Assembly: GCA_013327885.1 (NCBI GenBank)
Contig: JABUMY010000001.1
Location: forward strand, 186,001-250,000
Direction: 5' to 3'
Length of the DNA: 64,000 nt
From: Flavisolibacter longurius
GTDB taxonomy: Bacteria; Bacteroidota; Bacteroidia; Chitinophagales; Chitinophagaceae
The translations under genes were made by a program, and so were the position numbers. The notes below the pieces were generated by a model, which worked only from the letters and a program-made list of their open reading frames with translations, was not told where the DNA came from and did no database searches. This document shows positions 30,901 through 39,947 of the stretch, piece after piece. How positions within the stretch are numbered: the stretch's first letter is position 1; each line of letters opens with the position of its first letter.

Positions 30901-33741
30901 ATGAGCGAAGCAACCATCATTAAACCGTATTTACGGCTATCGGGCCTGGAGCCGCTGACCATTCGTCCCGAATCCAATTTTGTGAACGTGGGCGAACGTT
31001 GCAATGTAACCGGCTCTAAAAAATTTGCACGCCTTGTGCGTGAAAGCAGGTATGAAGAAGCGCTTTCCGTTGCCCGCCAGCAGGTGGAGAACGGCGCACA
31101 AGTACTTGATATCAACATGGACGATGCGCTGCTTGACGGCGTAAAAGCCATGACCACCTTCCTGAATCTTTTGCAGGCAGAGCCGGATATTGCCAAGATC
31201 CCCATCATGATCGACTCATCGAAGTTTGAGATCATTGAAGCGGGACTGAAATGCGTGCAGGGCAAGTGCATTGTCAACTCCATCTCCATGAAAGAAGGCG
31301 TTGATAAATTCATTGGGCAGGCCTTCATCTGCCAGGCTTATGGCGCTGCGGTGGTGGTAATGGCGTTCGACGAACAAGGCCAGGCGGATACGCTGGAAAG
31401 AAGGGTGACCATCTGCGAAAAAGCGTATGATATCCTCGTAAACCAGGTTGGCTTTGAGCCGCAGGACATCATCTTCGATCCCAACATTTTTGCCGTTGCC
31501 ACCGGCATCGAAGAACACAATAATTACGCTGTTGACTTTATTGAAGCCACACGCATCATCAAACAAAAAATGCCGCTGGCAAAAGTGAGCGGTGGCGTGA
31601 GCAATGTGTCGTTCTCATTTCGCGGCAACGATCCCGTACGGGAAGCCATTCATGCTGTGTTCCTGTACCACGCCATCAGGGCCGGTATGGACATGGGCAT
31701 TGTAAACGCCGGGCAACTGATTGTGTACGATGAAATTGAGCCGCAGCTGCGGGAGCTTTGCGAAGATGTAGTGCTGAACAGGCGGCCCGATGCAACGGAA
31801 AGGCTGGTAAATTTTGCCGAAACGGTAAAAGCAAAAGACAAGAATGAAGTAAAGAACGAAGCCTGGAGAAACGGATCGGTGGAAGAGCGGCTGAAGCATG
31901 CGCTGGTCAATGGCATTACCGACTACATTGATGGCGATACGGAAGAAGCGCGGCAAAAATACCCGGCACCGCTGGATGTGATTGAAGGGCCATTAATGGC
32001 AGGAATGGATGTTGTTGGCGACCTGTTTGGCAGTGGTAAAATGTTTTTGCCGCAGGTGGTGAAGAGTGCCAGGGTGATGAAAAAATCGGTAGCCATCCTG
32101 ACGCCTTACATCGAAAAAGAAAAAGAAGAAAAAGCGGCAAGGGGAGAAATTTCGCCTGCCGGTGCTGCCAAGATCCTAATGGCAACGGTAAAAGGTGATG
32201 TGCATGACATTGGAAAAAACATTGTTGGCGTGGTGCTGGGTTGCAACGGTTACAACGTGATTGACCTGGGTGTGATGGTGCCGGCTGATAAAATACTGGA
32301 AACGGCACAAAAAGAAGGCGTGGATGTGATTGGCTTGAGCGGACTCATTACACCGTCGCTGGACGAGATGGTGCACATTGCCAAAGAAATGAAACGCCGC
32401 AACATGACGCAACCCCTGCTGATCGGTGGCGCCACCACCTCACGGGTACACACAGCCGTAAAAATTGCGCAGGAATATGATGGGGGCGTGGTGCATGTGC
32501 TGGATGCTTCCCGTAGTGTGACGGTGGTGAGCAACCTGCTGAACAAAGAAGGAAAAGAAAGCTTTTTGCAGCAAACACAAAAAGAATACACAGGGCTGCG
32601 GGAGCAGTTTGCCAACAAGCAAAAACACAAGGTGCTTATTCCTTACGAAGAAGCCGTTGTAACCAAAGAGTATTTCGACTGGAAGAATTACAAGCCAACA
32701 AAACCCGCTATTGATGACGTAAAGGTTTTCAAAGAGTTTGATCTCGGCACCATTGCCCGCTATATCGACTGGGGACCGTTCTTTATCGGTTGGGAAATGC
32801 CGGGCCGTTTCCCGGAAGTACTGACTGATAAAATCTTCGGCACCGAAGCCACAAGATTGTACAGCGATGCGCAGGCGATGGTGAAAAAGATTGTGGAAGA
32901 AAGATGGTTTACCGCCAGTGGTGTCATCGGCTTTTGGCCGGCGGTAAGCAACAACCGGGACACCATCACCTTGCAGACAAAAGAGGGTGAGGTTAACCTG
33001 GAATCGCTTCGCCAGCAAATGAAAAAAGCCATTGGACAACCTTCTTACTCACTCGCCGATTTTGTGATGCCGGCCCATCCCGACCTTCCCGGTGGGAAGG
33101 CCACCGGCGCACAGCCCACGCTTGTCGGAGAGGTTGAACAGAATACAAGCACTTCGCAAAGCGAGGCCGGTGTGTTGGGTCACTCCCCCACCGGGGCAAC
33201 CGTAGGTTGGGAGCGAAGCTCGGGAGGGGGCCGCACCGACTACATGGGCGCCTTTGCTGTTACCATTCACGGCGCAAAGCAATGGATCGATAAATTTATC
33301 AGCGAGCATGACGAGTACAACAAGATACTGGTACAAATTCTTGCCGACCGCTTTGTAGAAGCCTTTGCAGAATGTTTGCATGAGCAAGTACGAAAAGAGC
33401 ATTGGGGTTATGCAAAAGATGAAAGCCTTTCAAACGAAGAACTGATCAAAGAACAATACAAAGGTGTTCGTCCGGCGCCTGGTTATCCTGCCTGCCCCGA
33501 TCATACCGAAAAACTGAAGTTGTTCTCCTTGCTGAACGTAACGGAAAACATCGGCATCGAGCTAACGGAAAGCCTGGCCATGAACCCGCCTGCATCGGTT
33601 TGCGGCTGGTATTTTGCGCATCCGCAAAGCCATTATTTTGGGCTAGGCAAAATTGGGAAAGACCAACTGGAAGATTATGCAAAGCGTAAAGGCATGAGCC
33701 TTGAGGAAGCAGAAAGATGGTTGCGACCAGTGTTAGAATAA
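30901..33741 (+). CDS. metH: Methionine synthase, folate, B12 and AdoMet domains
   Basis: The rest of methionine synthase, which moves the methyl group from methyl-tetrahydrofolate through cobalamin to homocysteine. The start at 30901 ([15 protein letters not shown]) precedes the pterin-binding domain ([16 protein letters not shown]). The B12 cap and binding domain has [19 protein letters not shown] (cobalamin-ligating His) near residue 435. The AdoMet reactivation domain follows, with [12 protein letters not shown] near the end. Residues about 728-777 ([11 protein letters not shown] to SSGGGR) are an extra in-frame block where relatives go straight from DFVMP-like to DYMGAF. The block is repeat DNA and lies in a surface loop of the reactivation domain. 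Confidence 0.95.
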   Translation: MSEATIIKPYLRLSGLEPLTIRPESNFVNVGERCNVTGSKKFARLVRESRYEEALSVARQQVENGAQVLDINMDDALLDGVKAMTTFLNLLQAEPDIAKIPIMIDSSKFEIIEAGLKCVQGKCIVNSISMKEGVDKFIGQAFICQAYGAAVVVMAFDEQGQADTLERRVTICEKAYDILVNQVGFEPQDIIFDPNIFAVATGIEEHNNYAVDFIEATRIIKQKMPLAKVSGGVSNVSFSFRGNDPVREAIHAVFLYHAIRAGMDMGIVNAGQLIVYDEIEPQLRELCEDVVLNRRPDATERLVNFAETVKAKDKNEVKNEAWRNGSVEERLKHALVNGITDYIDGDTEEARQKYPAPLDVIEGPLMAGMDVVGDLFGSGKMFLPQVVKSARVMKKSVAILTPYIEKEKEEKAARGEISPAGAAKILMATVKGDVHDIGKNIVGVVLGCNGYNVIDLGVMVPADKILETAQKEGVDVIGLSGLITPSLDEMVHIAKEMKRRNMTQPLLIGGATTSRVHTAVKIAQEYDGGVVHVLDASRSVTVVSNLLNKEGKESFLQQTQKEYTGLREQFANKQKHKVLIPYEEAVVTKEYFDWKNYKPTKPAIDDVKVFKEFDLGTIARYIDWGPFFIGWEMPGRFPEVLTDKIFGTEATRLYSDAQAMVKKIVEERWFTASGVIGFWPAVSNNRDTITLQTKEGEVNLESLRQQMKKAIGQPSYSLADFVMPAHPDLPGGKATGAQPTLVGEVEQNTSTSQSEAGVLGHSPTGATVGWERSSGGGRTDYMGAFAVTIHGAKQWIDKFISEHDEYNKILVQILADRFVEAFAECLHEQVRKEHWGYAKDESLSNEELIKEQYKGVRPAPGYPACPDHTEKLKLFSLLNVTENIGIELTESLAMNPPASVCGWYFAHPQSHYFGLGKIGKDQLEDYAKRKGMSLEEAERWLRPVLE
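33080..33232 (+). repeat. GC-rich repeat inserted in frame inside metH
   Basis: About 153 bases containing CTTCCC-GGT-GGGAAG, then the words TGTGTTGGGTCAC and CCCCCACCGGGG, then GGGAGGGGGCCGC. Read on the other strand the order GTGACCCAA, CACA, GCCT, GCTTT, GCA is shared with the repeat after rodA (12235-12300). The insert keeps the reading frame and contains no stop. Confidence 0.75.
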
Positions 33742-33773
33742 AACAAAAGCCCGGAACGCTCCGGGCTTTTGTT
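33742..33773. terminator. Bidirectional terminator between metH and the DUF5694 gene
   Basis: A perfect 14-bp stem (33742-33755 with 33760-33773) around a 4-nt loop. T-runs lie on both strands. It starts at the metH stop codon and ends in the stop region of the convergent gene. Confidence 0.85.
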
Positions 33774-34647
33774 ATTTCAGCAACGACTTCAATTCCACCA
33801 CTTCAAACTCCGGTGAGCTTTGAAAGCAGTGTTTGAGAATGGGCATATGGCCATTGCCAAACAACACCAAAATCCTGTCTTCACTACTCGGCTTTGTTTT
33901 CAAAATATTATTAAAGATGCGCAGGTTTCGGTTGTACCACCACATCGACAACAGGTCCGGCCCGTTGTTGTCCATCGAGTTAAACCCACCGGCGAGGTAA
34001 TGCCCGGGCATGCGATTCAATGTTGAAGGTTCGGCCATCAGCAAAAAGTTTTCAAGCATGGTCAATTTGGTTTGCACGGAGTCGCCGGCGTTGTACATGG
34101 CCGTGTACATCCTGTTCCAGTACTGGTCCCGTACCGTATCAACAAGATTGCTGCTCTTCCACATGCTGTCAATCCACGGAAACCGTTTGTAGTTTTCCTG
34201 TGTAAACGGGCTTGCATCTACCGTGTACACACGGGACAAATTTTGCTGCTTTGCCACCCGGTAGCCCACCTGGTAAATTTCATTGGCGCCGGGCTTGTAA
34301 TCGTTCTTCAGATAAGCCGCATACAGCGAATCATGGTAGGCTTGCTTTACTGATTCCACATAAATGCGTGTGGGTTGAAAGCGCTTGATGACAGCAGCCA
34401 GTTCTTCCAATTCGCGTTGGCGTTGAGCCGATAAAACATCAATGAAATTCTTTTGATCGGTTTTGTGTGCATCGGCCTGCGGGTAAGCAAAGTGAAAAGT
34501 GCCCAACAACAACACCTTTGTGGGTTGGCGTTGTCCGCTCAAAAGAATGCGGTCACTTTGCAGTGTATTCAGTTTCGCCCAGTCAACTTTTTGGGCATTG
34601 CACAGTAACGAAAAGAAGCAGAAAAGAGGAAGCATATACATTTTCAT
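33772..34647 (-). CDS. DUF5694-type (TraB/ChaN-like) exported protein
   Basis: The start at 34647 (MKMYMLPLFCFFSLLCNAQKV) gives a signal peptide; an ATG at 34656 is equally possible and adds three residues. The protein has KVLLLGTFHFAYPQADAHKTD near the N-terminus, where a GxxH pattern is typical of TraB/ChaN-like folds. Further features are RIYVESVKQAYHDSLYAAYL and a C-terminal ILVLFGNGHMPILKH. DUF5694 proteins are widespread in Bacteroidota and may be metal-dependent hydrolases; activity is not established. It is divergent from a LytS-type kinase, and the 175-base gap between them carries two interleaved inverted repeats. Confidence 0.8.
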   Translation of the reverse strand: MKMYMLPLFCFFSLLCNAQKVDWAKLNTLQSDRILLSGQRQPTKVLLLGTFHFAYPQADAHKTDQKNFIDVLSAQRQRELEELAAVIKRFQPTRIYVESVKQAYHDSLYAAYLKNDYKPGANEIYQVGYRVAKQQNLSRVYTVDASPFTQENYKRFPWIDSMWKSSNLVDTVRDQYWNRMYTAMYNAGDSVQTKLTMLENFLLMAEPSTLNRMPGHYLAGGFNSMDNNGPDLLSMWWYNRNLRIFNNILKTKPSSEDRILVLFGNGHMPILKHCFQSSPEFEVVELKSLLK

Positions 34648-34697
34648 ACAAATCATTTTTTCAAACTTTCGCTCTTTTTGCCAAGGTAAAAAAGCCG

Positions 34698-34784
34698 ATC
34701 TGCCAACCATTTTGTTTTGTCTGCAAATGGCGGTTGGTGAGCCTTTCGCCGGTTGGCAGATGAATACAGCCTGTTTGCAGACAA
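34698..34784. promoter_or_regulatory. Two interleaved 11-bp inverted repeats in a divergent promoter region
   Basis: Arm A (34698-34708, ATCTGCCAACC) is complementary to A' (34751-34761). Arm B (34717-34727, TTGTCTGCAAA) is complementary to B' (34774-34784). Both are perfect. The two dyad centres are 21 bases apart, two helical turns. The order A-B-A'-B' would form a pseudoknot if transcribed. B' covers the -33 element of the kinase promoter, which favours an operator. Confidence 0.6.
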
Positions 34785-34803
34785 GGCTTTCCTTCTGCTT
34801 TTG
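34774..34803 (+). promoter_or_regulatory. Likely promoter of the LytS/LytR pair
   Basis: TTTG (34774-34777), 18 bases, then TGCTTTTG (34796-34803), one mismatch from TAnnTTTG. The expected start of transcription is about 14 bases before the kinase ATG. Confidence 0.55.
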
Positions 34804-34822
34804 CAAAACCTATTTTAGTGGC

Positions 34823-35845
34823 ATGACAAAAAAGCAACTGGTTGCGGTGTATGCGGTGGTGGTGTTTATGATGGTGTGGGGCTTTGATCTCATCAACGCA
34901 CTTAAATTTAATGAGCCCATCACCGTTTCCCGGGCCTTCAGAGTTTTTGCCATTACGCAAATGATTTACAGTCTTACCACGCTGGTGCTTACACGGGCCG
35001 TGTTCCGGAAGTATTTTCCCAGCCGGCGCTATTGGCATTTGCTGGTTTCACTTGCCGGTGTGCTGGTGCTTTTTATTGGCTGGCGCTATTTACTGGAAGA
35101 AGTGTTTTCGGCCGCACTTTTTGGCTATCACAACTATTCTAGAAACGTTTCGTTTGGCTATTATGCGTTGGATAATCTTTACTACGCACTGGTGTATATT
35201 TTTCTTGGCTTTCTTATTTTTCTTCTCGACAACCAGGTGACGTCGCAAAAAACACAGGCAGCATTGCTGCAAAAAACAAAAGAAGCCGAACTGCAGTTTC
35301 TGCGTTCGCAGATCAACCCGCATTTTTTGTTTAATACCCTCAACAATATTTATTCGCTGGTGTACGAACAATCGCCGAAGGCACCCGAAGCCGTACTGAA
35401 ACTGGCGGAGCTGATGCGTTATCTTTTGTATGAGCAAAAAGAAAAAGTGCCGTTAAGCCGCGAGTGGCATTACGTACAAAACTTTATTGAGCTGCAGCTC
35501 TTGCGTTTTCCGCAGGAGCTTCCGCTGGAAATAAAAACCGAAGGCGATGTGGAGAAGCATGAAATAGCGCCGCATGTGCTGATTGGCTTTGTGGAGAATG
35601 CTTTTAAGCACGGCTATTTTAAAGATCCTTCAATGCCTTTGCGCATTACACTTGCCTGCAACGGCAGCACTGTGCGGTTTGAAACCGAAAACAAAATTGG
35701 CAGGCTGCACAAAGACGAAAGCAGCGGCGTGGGGCTCGAAAACATCCGGCGACGGCTGGAGCTGTTGTATCCCGAACGGTTTTTGCTGCAAGTGTCCGGC
35801 AAAAACGATCTTTACCATTCGCAACTTGTTTTGCATGTAAACTAA
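34823..35845 (+). CDS. LytS-type sensor histidine kinase
   Basis: A 340-residue membrane kinase of the His_kinase (LytS/YehU) family. Four hydrophobic segments lie in the first 130 residues (LVAVYAVVVFMMVWGF, WHLLVSLAGVLVLFIGW, LYYALVYIFLGFLIFLL). The phospho-acceptor region is LQFLRSQINPHFLFNTLNNIYSL, with H in NPHFLFN. The ATPase end has NAFKHGYF (N box) and GVGLENIRRRL (G box). I start it at the ATG at 34823; an upstream frame reaches 34499 but crosses the promoter and operator. It is followed four bases later by its LytTR regulator. Confidence 0.9.
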   Translation: MTKKQLVAVYAVVVFMMVWGFDLINALKFNEPITVSRAFRVFAITQMIYSLTTLVLTRAVFRKYFPSRRYWHLLVSLAGVLVLFIGWRYLLEEVFSAALFGYHNYSRNVSFGYYALDNLYYALVYIFLGFLIFLLDNQVTSQKTQAALLQKTKEAELQFLRSQINPHFLFNTLNNIYSLVYEQSPKAPEAVLKLAELMRYLLYEQKEKVPLSREWHYVQNFIELQLLRFPQELPLEIKTEGDVEKHEIAPHVLIGFVENAFKHGYFKDPSMPLRITLACNGSTVRFETENKIGRLHKDESSGVGLENIRRRLELLYPERFLLQVSGKNDLYHSQLVLHVN

Positions 35846-35849
35846 TATT

Positions 35850-36554
35850 ATGCGCTGCCTGATTGTAGATGACGAACCGCTGGCCCTTAACCTGCTGAAA
35901 GGTTATGTAAGCAAAGTGCCCGGTCTTGTGTTAGTAAAAGCCACCACCGATGTTTTTGATGCATTGAAAACAGCGCAGACAGAAAACATTGACCTCGTCT
36001 TTCTAGACATTCAAATGCCGGAACTAACGGGCATCCAGTTCATGAAAATTTTGGCCGGTAAATGCAAGGTGATACTGACCACCGCTTACCAGGATTATGC
36101 CTTGCAGGGGTATGAGTTTGACGTGGTAGATTATCTTTTAAAACCGTTCTCGCTGGAGCGTTTTATGATTGCCGTAAACAAAGCAAAAAGCAGGATGGAG
36201 CCCAATGCTGCGCCGGCAACAGCAGCGACCAATGATTTCATTTTTGTAAAGTCAGAATACCGTATGGTGCGCATTGAACTTAATCAAGTGCTTTACCTGG
36301 AAAGCCTGCGGGATTATGTGGCCATTCATACGGCAACGGAAAAGATTCTTACGCTGCAAAGCCTGCGAAGTTTTGAAGACCAACTCGGCAGCGCTTTTCT
36401 TCGTGTGCATAAATCCTACATCGTTGCCATCGATAAAATAAAAGCCATTGAACGACGGCGGCTGCTTATCGGCGACGCTTATATTCCCATTGGTGAAACC
36501 TACCAGGATGCTTTCTGGAGCAGGATACCGGCGCCAAAAAACGAAGGCGGGTGA
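35850..36554 (+). CDS. LytTR family response regulator
   Basis: A 234-residue two-component regulator paired with the kinase just upstream. The receiver has DDE (IVDDEPLAL), phospho-Asp in LVFLDIQMPEL and the conserved Lys in LLKPF. The DNA-binding LytTR domain covers about residues 128-228 (FIFVKSEYRMVRIELNQVLYLESLRDYVAIH, RVHKSYIVAID). LytTR proteins bind direct repeats near promoters. The gap of four bases to the kinase shows a single operon. Confidence 0.92.
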   Translation: MRCLIVDDEPLALNLLKGYVSKVPGLVLVKATTDVFDALKTAQTENIDLVFLDIQMPELTGIQFMKILAGKCKVILTTAYQDYALQGYEFDVVDYLLKPFSLERFMIAVNKAKSRMEPNAAPATAATNDFIFVKSEYRMVRIELNQVLYLESLRDYVAIHTATEKILTLQSLRSFEDQLGSAFLRVHKSYIVAIDKIKAIERRRLLIGDAYIPIGETYQDAFWSRIPAPKNEGG

Positions 36555-36584
36555 TGAGTAAGCTATGCAATAAAATAAGAAAGC

Positions 36585-37559
36585 TTACTGGAGAAGCTTC
36601 CCATATTCATCCACACTCATATCGGTTTGTGCCAAGCGCTGCCGGGAGTCGGAGGGTGTGGCAATCACCCCGGTAAGTTTCAGCTTTACATTTTTTTTCT
36701 CCGGCACATAGATCTTCACATGGGTGCGGGGATAGCCCTGCGGTTCGTACCGAACGTAATAGCCGTCTTTGTGTTGAAACCAGGTGCCAAATTCCACCGG
36801 TTGCGGTTCGTTGCTCATACCTGCCAGCACGGCCAGGCGTTCAAAATCTTCGTAGGTACTGGTAGACGATTTGTATAACTGCCGCAGCGATTGTTCGGCT
36901 TCTTCAATGGTGCGTACCAGTGCAGGCTTTTCCATCCAGCCTTTGTCGCTGGCAAAATTCACGGCCGATTTTACCGCGCCACCATTGAGCTTTACAATTT
37001 GTTGCGGCGAAAGAAGCGCAAGCGCCACGGCTTTGGTCTTGCCCTGCATGTCATCAAAATCGGCTTTGGCAATAATAGCCCATAATAGCAACTGCACATC
37101 TTTTTGCGAAACGATCATTCCCGATAGTTTGTTTGTCAGCGTTGTGCCGTTGGCATTGCCGCGCCAAAGGTCCTGCGACTGTTGCAGGATGGTCAGCACG
37201 ATGTCGTCCATTTTGCCAAGCACCGGGGCATTGCCATATACATCACCTTTGGCCGGACCGTTGGTGCCCGCCTTGAGGCAGTAACTCAGGTTGGTGGTTT
37301 CGTAAAAGCCTGTGCCCAGTTCATAAAGCCCATCATCGTTGCGGGTAAGCGACGAAAGTGGCGTAAAGGTTTTGTCGGCGCCAAAGTCGGGCGGCAGGGT
37401 ATTCTTCAGGTCAACATCTTTGAACGCGGTGGAAATGGCAGGTTTTCCTTCCAGCACATTGCTGACTACTTTGTTGGTGCCCAGCTTTTTTAAAAACCCC
37501 TGGCCATTAACAAACAAAGTACAAGTGCAGCAAAGCAGAACAAGCAGGAGGTTACGCAT
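36585..37559 (-). CDS. Exported protein of unknown function
   Basis: A 324-residue protein from the ATG at 37559 (MRNLLLVLLCCTCTLFVNGQGF), which begins with a clear signal peptide. The body has no motif I recognise. It contains LPPDFGADKTFTPLSSL, YETTNLSYCLKAGTNGPAKGD and a C-terminal beta region (YYVRYEPQGYPRTHVKIYVPEKKNVKLKL). Two Cys remain in the mature part at most. It converges with the LytTR regulator gene, 30 bases apart. A longer frame beginning at 37691 would overlap the neighbouring gene and is rejected. Confidence 0.75.
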   Translation of the reverse strand: MRNLLLVLLCCTCTLFVNGQGFLKKLGTNKVVSNVLEGKPAISTAFKDVDLKNTLPPDFGADKTFTPLSSLTRNDDGLYELGTGFYETTNLSYCLKAGTNGPAKGDVYGNAPVLGKMDDIVLTILQQSQDLWRGNANGTTLTNKLSGMIVSQKDVQLLLWAIIAKADFDDMQGKTKAVALALLSPQQIVKLNGGAVKSAVNFASDKGWMEKPALVRTIEEAEQSLRQLYKSSTSTYEDFERLAVLAGMSNEPQPVEFGTWFQHKDGYYVRYEPQGYPRTHVKIYVPEKKNVKLKLTGVIATPSDSRQRLAQTDMSVDEYGKLLQ

Positions 37560-37604
37560 AAAAAAGGGTTTGTGTAAGCGAAAGTACTGGAAGCTGCAAA
37601 AAAC

Positions 37605-37630
37605 AAAAAGCCCTTTATAAAGGCTTTTTT
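37605..37630 (-). terminator. Terminator of the small membrane protein gene
   Basis: AAAAAGCC (37605-37612) pairs with GGCTTTTT (37622-37629). On the minus strand it is followed by a T-rich run GTTTTTTG. Confidence 0.75.
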
Positions 37631-37663
37631 GTGTAGATTTAAAGAGATGCCCATCAGTGAAGC

Positions 37664-38113
37664 TTACACAGTGCCAATCGATTCTTTCCATTTTTCTACC
37701 TCACGGGCATCCTTGTACGCTTTTACCAATGCGAAGACGATAAAGATTTTCAGGAGTACGCCTTTGTAAAGGTTTGCCGGCTCCAGAATGCCTGCGCCGA
37801 TATAGATGACCACATAAACAATAAGGGCCGTGAGAAAAGATGCGGCCGGCTTTTTATAGCTCCAGAGGGCAAGGCCAAAAAAAAGAATTCCTATGCCGAC
37901 GTCGATGAGAAGCGCAAACAAAGCAAGATCGGGGTCAAGTGTGCTGTATTCATAAACTCCAAGCCCTATCTGCAGGACTGTAAGGACGTAGAGCCAGATG
38001 CGGGCTGTGCGTAAGCTTTTTTCATATGGTTTGGAATCGGCCAGGTTGCTAAAGAGGGATTCTTGAGAAGGAGAAGGCATTGCTTCACCGATTGGCTGTT
38101 GTTTTGTTTCCAT
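37664..38113 (-). CDS. Small membrane protein of unknown function
   Basis: A 149-residue protein with about four membrane segments (WLYVLTVLQIGLGVYEY, LALFALLIDVGIGILFFGLALW, ASFLTALIVYVVIYIGAGI, VLLKIFIVFALVKAY) after a 35-residue polar N-terminus. The C-terminus (KDAREVEKWKESIGTV) is cytosolic in the likely topology. No family is recognised. It is on the minus strand, 52 bases downstream of the HAD gene 38166-38774, and ends at its own terminator. Confidence 0.75.
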   Translation of the reverse strand: METKQQPIGEAMPSPSQESLFSNLADSKPYEKSLRTARIWLYVLTVLQIGLGVYEYSTLDPDLALFALLIDVGIGILFFGLALWSYKKPAASFLTALIVYVVIYIGAGILEPANLYKGVLLKIFIVFALVKAYKDAREVEKWKESIGTV

Positions 38114-38165
38114 TGTTTTGGTTGTATCTGCAAGATACCTTCTCTTTTTCGCGGTACAAAGCCCG

Positions 38166-38774
38166 CTACAAAATATGCTGTTTCTGCAGTTCTTCTTTCA
38201 ATTGTGCCGGGCTTGTAAAACGGATGGATGAAATGCCAAGTTTTACAGCCGCTTCCACATTGCGCAGGTTGTCGTCAATAAAAACGGCTTCCTCTTTTTT
38301 AATTGCAAAACGGTCGAGTAAAAGCTGGTAAAATTCCGGAAACGGCTTGCGTGTTTTTTCATCGCCGCTCACCAGGCGTCCATCGAACCAGTGCAGGAAA
38401 TCATATTTCTGCAGGGCAATGGGAAACAATTCACCGCTCCAGTTGGTCAGCGCATACAACTTGTATTGGCCGCTCTCTTTCAGTTGCCGGAAGATCTCTA
38501 CGGTTTCGTGGATCGGTCCGCCCAGCATTTCTTCCCAGCGACCGTAGTATGCTTCAATGTATTCCTGCCATTCGGGGTGTTGGTCTACCAACATTTGCGT
38601 AGCTTCCTGCAGGCTGCGGCCGGCATCCTGTTCTTCATTCCAGTCAGACGTGCAGATCTCCGCAAAAAACTGCCTGCGTTTTGTTTCGTCTGTGATCAGC
38701 TTGTCAAAAACATAAGCGGGGTTCCAGTCGATAAGCACACCGCCAAGGTCAAAAATGATGGTGGTAACGGGCAT
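38166..38774 (-). CDS. HAD-superfamily hydrolase (tandem paralogue 1)
   Basis: A 202-residue HAD-IA phosphatase-like protein. Motif I is IIFDLGGVLIDWNP, motif II is YALTNWSGE, motif III is KTRKPFPEFYQLLLDRF, and motif IV is AVFIDDNLRNVEAA. The first Asp would form the phospho-enzyme intermediate. The small-molecule substrate is unknown. The upstream neighbour, also 202 residues, is a clear paralogue (shared RxxxW, DAGRSLQEATQ against DGGRSPQEGTA) two bases away, so the pair arose by duplication. Confidence 0.9.
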   Translation of the reverse strand: MPVTTIIFDLGGVLIDWNPAYVFDKLITDETKRRQFFAEICTSDWNEEQDAGRSLQEATQMLVDQHPEWQEYIEAYYGRWEEMLGGPIHETVEIFRQLKESGQYKLYALTNWSGELFPIALQKYDFLHWFDGRLVSGDEKTRKPFPEFYQLLLDRFAIKKEEAVFIDDNLRNVEAAVKLGISSIRFTSPAQLKEELQKQHIL

Positions 38775-38776
38775 GG

Positions 38777-39385
38777 TCAGGTTAAAATTTTAAGGGTTTG
38801 TAAATGGGTGCGTAGGTCTTCGGGTGAGGTAAATAAGATGCCATGGAGTCCAAGGCGTTTGCCGGTGGCTATATTGTCCCTGTTATCATCGATAAAAACA
38901 GCATTTCTAGGGTTGATGCCGAAGCGTTCAAACAACAGGTGATAAATGTTCTCGTCCGGTTTTTTCATGCTTTCTTCGCTGCTGATGATCTTGCCGTCAA
39001 ACCAGTTCATAAACGGAAAATGGGGCAGCGTACGCTGAAACAGTTCGCTGTTCCAATTGCTCAGTGCATAGACTTTGTAACCGGCTTCTTTTATTTCTTT
39101 CAGAATGGCTACCGAGCCTTCAATAGCGCCATCAAACATTTCTTCCCAGCGGTCGTAGAAAGCACGGATCGCCGATTCGTATTCGGGATATTGTTTCAGC
39201 AGGTCAGCAGTGCCTTCCTGCGGGGAGCGGCCGCCATCCTGCAACGTATGCCATTCCATGCTGCAGATATTTTGCAGGAAATGGTCGCGTTCCGCTTCGT
39301 CCGTAAATATCTTTTTGTACAGGTTGGCAGGGTCCCATTTTACCAATACATTCCCAAGGTCAAAAATAACAGTATCAATCTTCAT
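38777..39385 (-). CDS. HAD-superfamily hydrolase (tandem paralogue 2)
   Basis: A 202-residue HAD-IA protein with motif I VIFDLGNVLVKWDP, motif II YALSNWNSELF, motif III SMKKPDENIYHLLFERF and motif IV AVFIDDNRDNIATG. It is the upstream member of a tandem pair with 38166-38774, two bases apart, so the two are co-transcribed. It is probably a sugar-phosphate or nucleotide phosphatase, a guess from family only. Confidence 0.9.
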   Translation of the reverse strand: MKIDTVIFDLGNVLVKWDPANLYKKIFTDEAERDHFLQNICSMEWHTLQDGGRSPQEGTADLLKQYPEYESAIRAFYDRWEEMFDGAIEGSVAILKEIKEAGYKVYALSNWNSELFQRTLPHFPFMNWFDGKIISSEESMKKPDENIYHLLFERFGINPRNAVFIDDNRDNIATGKRLGLHGILFTSPEDLRTHLQTLKILT

Positions 39386-39392
39386 GGGCTTT

Positions 39393-39674
39393 TTATGGCG
39401 TGGTTTGCGCCGCTTCTGTTTTTCCGTACCGGAATTTAAAATAAAGCATGATCAGCGAAAACAGGAGCACCATGCTGTTGGTGAAAATAATAGGGATGTT
39501 CATCAGGATAATGCCATACACCAGCCACATGATCACGGAGATGGTGGCGAAGGTGAACATCAGCAGCGAAATATCTGCTGCCGATTTGGTCTTCCAGGTT
39601 TTAATGACCTGCGGCAAAAAAGTAATGGAGGAAATGCAACCCGCTGTCATGCCCAATATGTCAATGGCTGTCAT
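39393..39674 (-). CDS. SemiSWEET family transporter
   Basis: A 93-residue, three-helix PQ-loop protein from the ATG at 39674 (MTAIDILGMTAGCISSITFLPQVIKTWKTKSAADIS). The PQ motif is FLPQVIKTW. SemiSWEETs dimerise and move sugars in both directions. A longer frame starting at 39800 runs through repeat DNA and is rejected. It lies eight bases upstream of the HAD pair on the same strand, so sugar transport and sugar-phosphate processing may be linked. Confidence 0.88.
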   Translation of the reverse strand: MTAIDILGMTAGCISSITFLPQVIKTWKTKSAADISLLMFTFATISVIMWLVYGIILMNIPIIFTNSMVLLFSLIMLYFKFRYGKTEAAQTTP

Positions 39675-39947
39675 AATAAAATTTAAGGATGTGAAAATAG
39701 GGAAGAAGAAGTTGAACCGCAGTTTTTCGAACAAGGAAATTTGAACCGCAGAACAGATGAACAAGGAACAGGGAATCACGAAGTACGTAAAGTTCATCAT
39801 TCCCTTCTGCTATCTGACAGGCTGCTTAAGGCTGAAAAAGATAGATCAGAGAATAGTATTCGTGCAATCTGTGCAAAAATTCGTGTTTAACATTTCATCA
39901 TTCCTTGTTCCTTGTTCATCTGTTCGCTATTCTCTGTCCGCTATTCT
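39675..39947. other. Intergenic stretch with AACAAGGAACA-type repeats
   Basis: Bases 39738-39775 and 39895-39935 carry inverted copies of GCAGAACAGATGAACAAGGAACAGGGAAT-like words. Similar words lie at 15925-16075. No gene is seen. Confidence 0.6.

Noticed and set aside
34499-34822. N-terminal extension of the LytS-type kinase
   Set aside because: It would run through the start of the divergent gene and through the promoter and inverted repeats.
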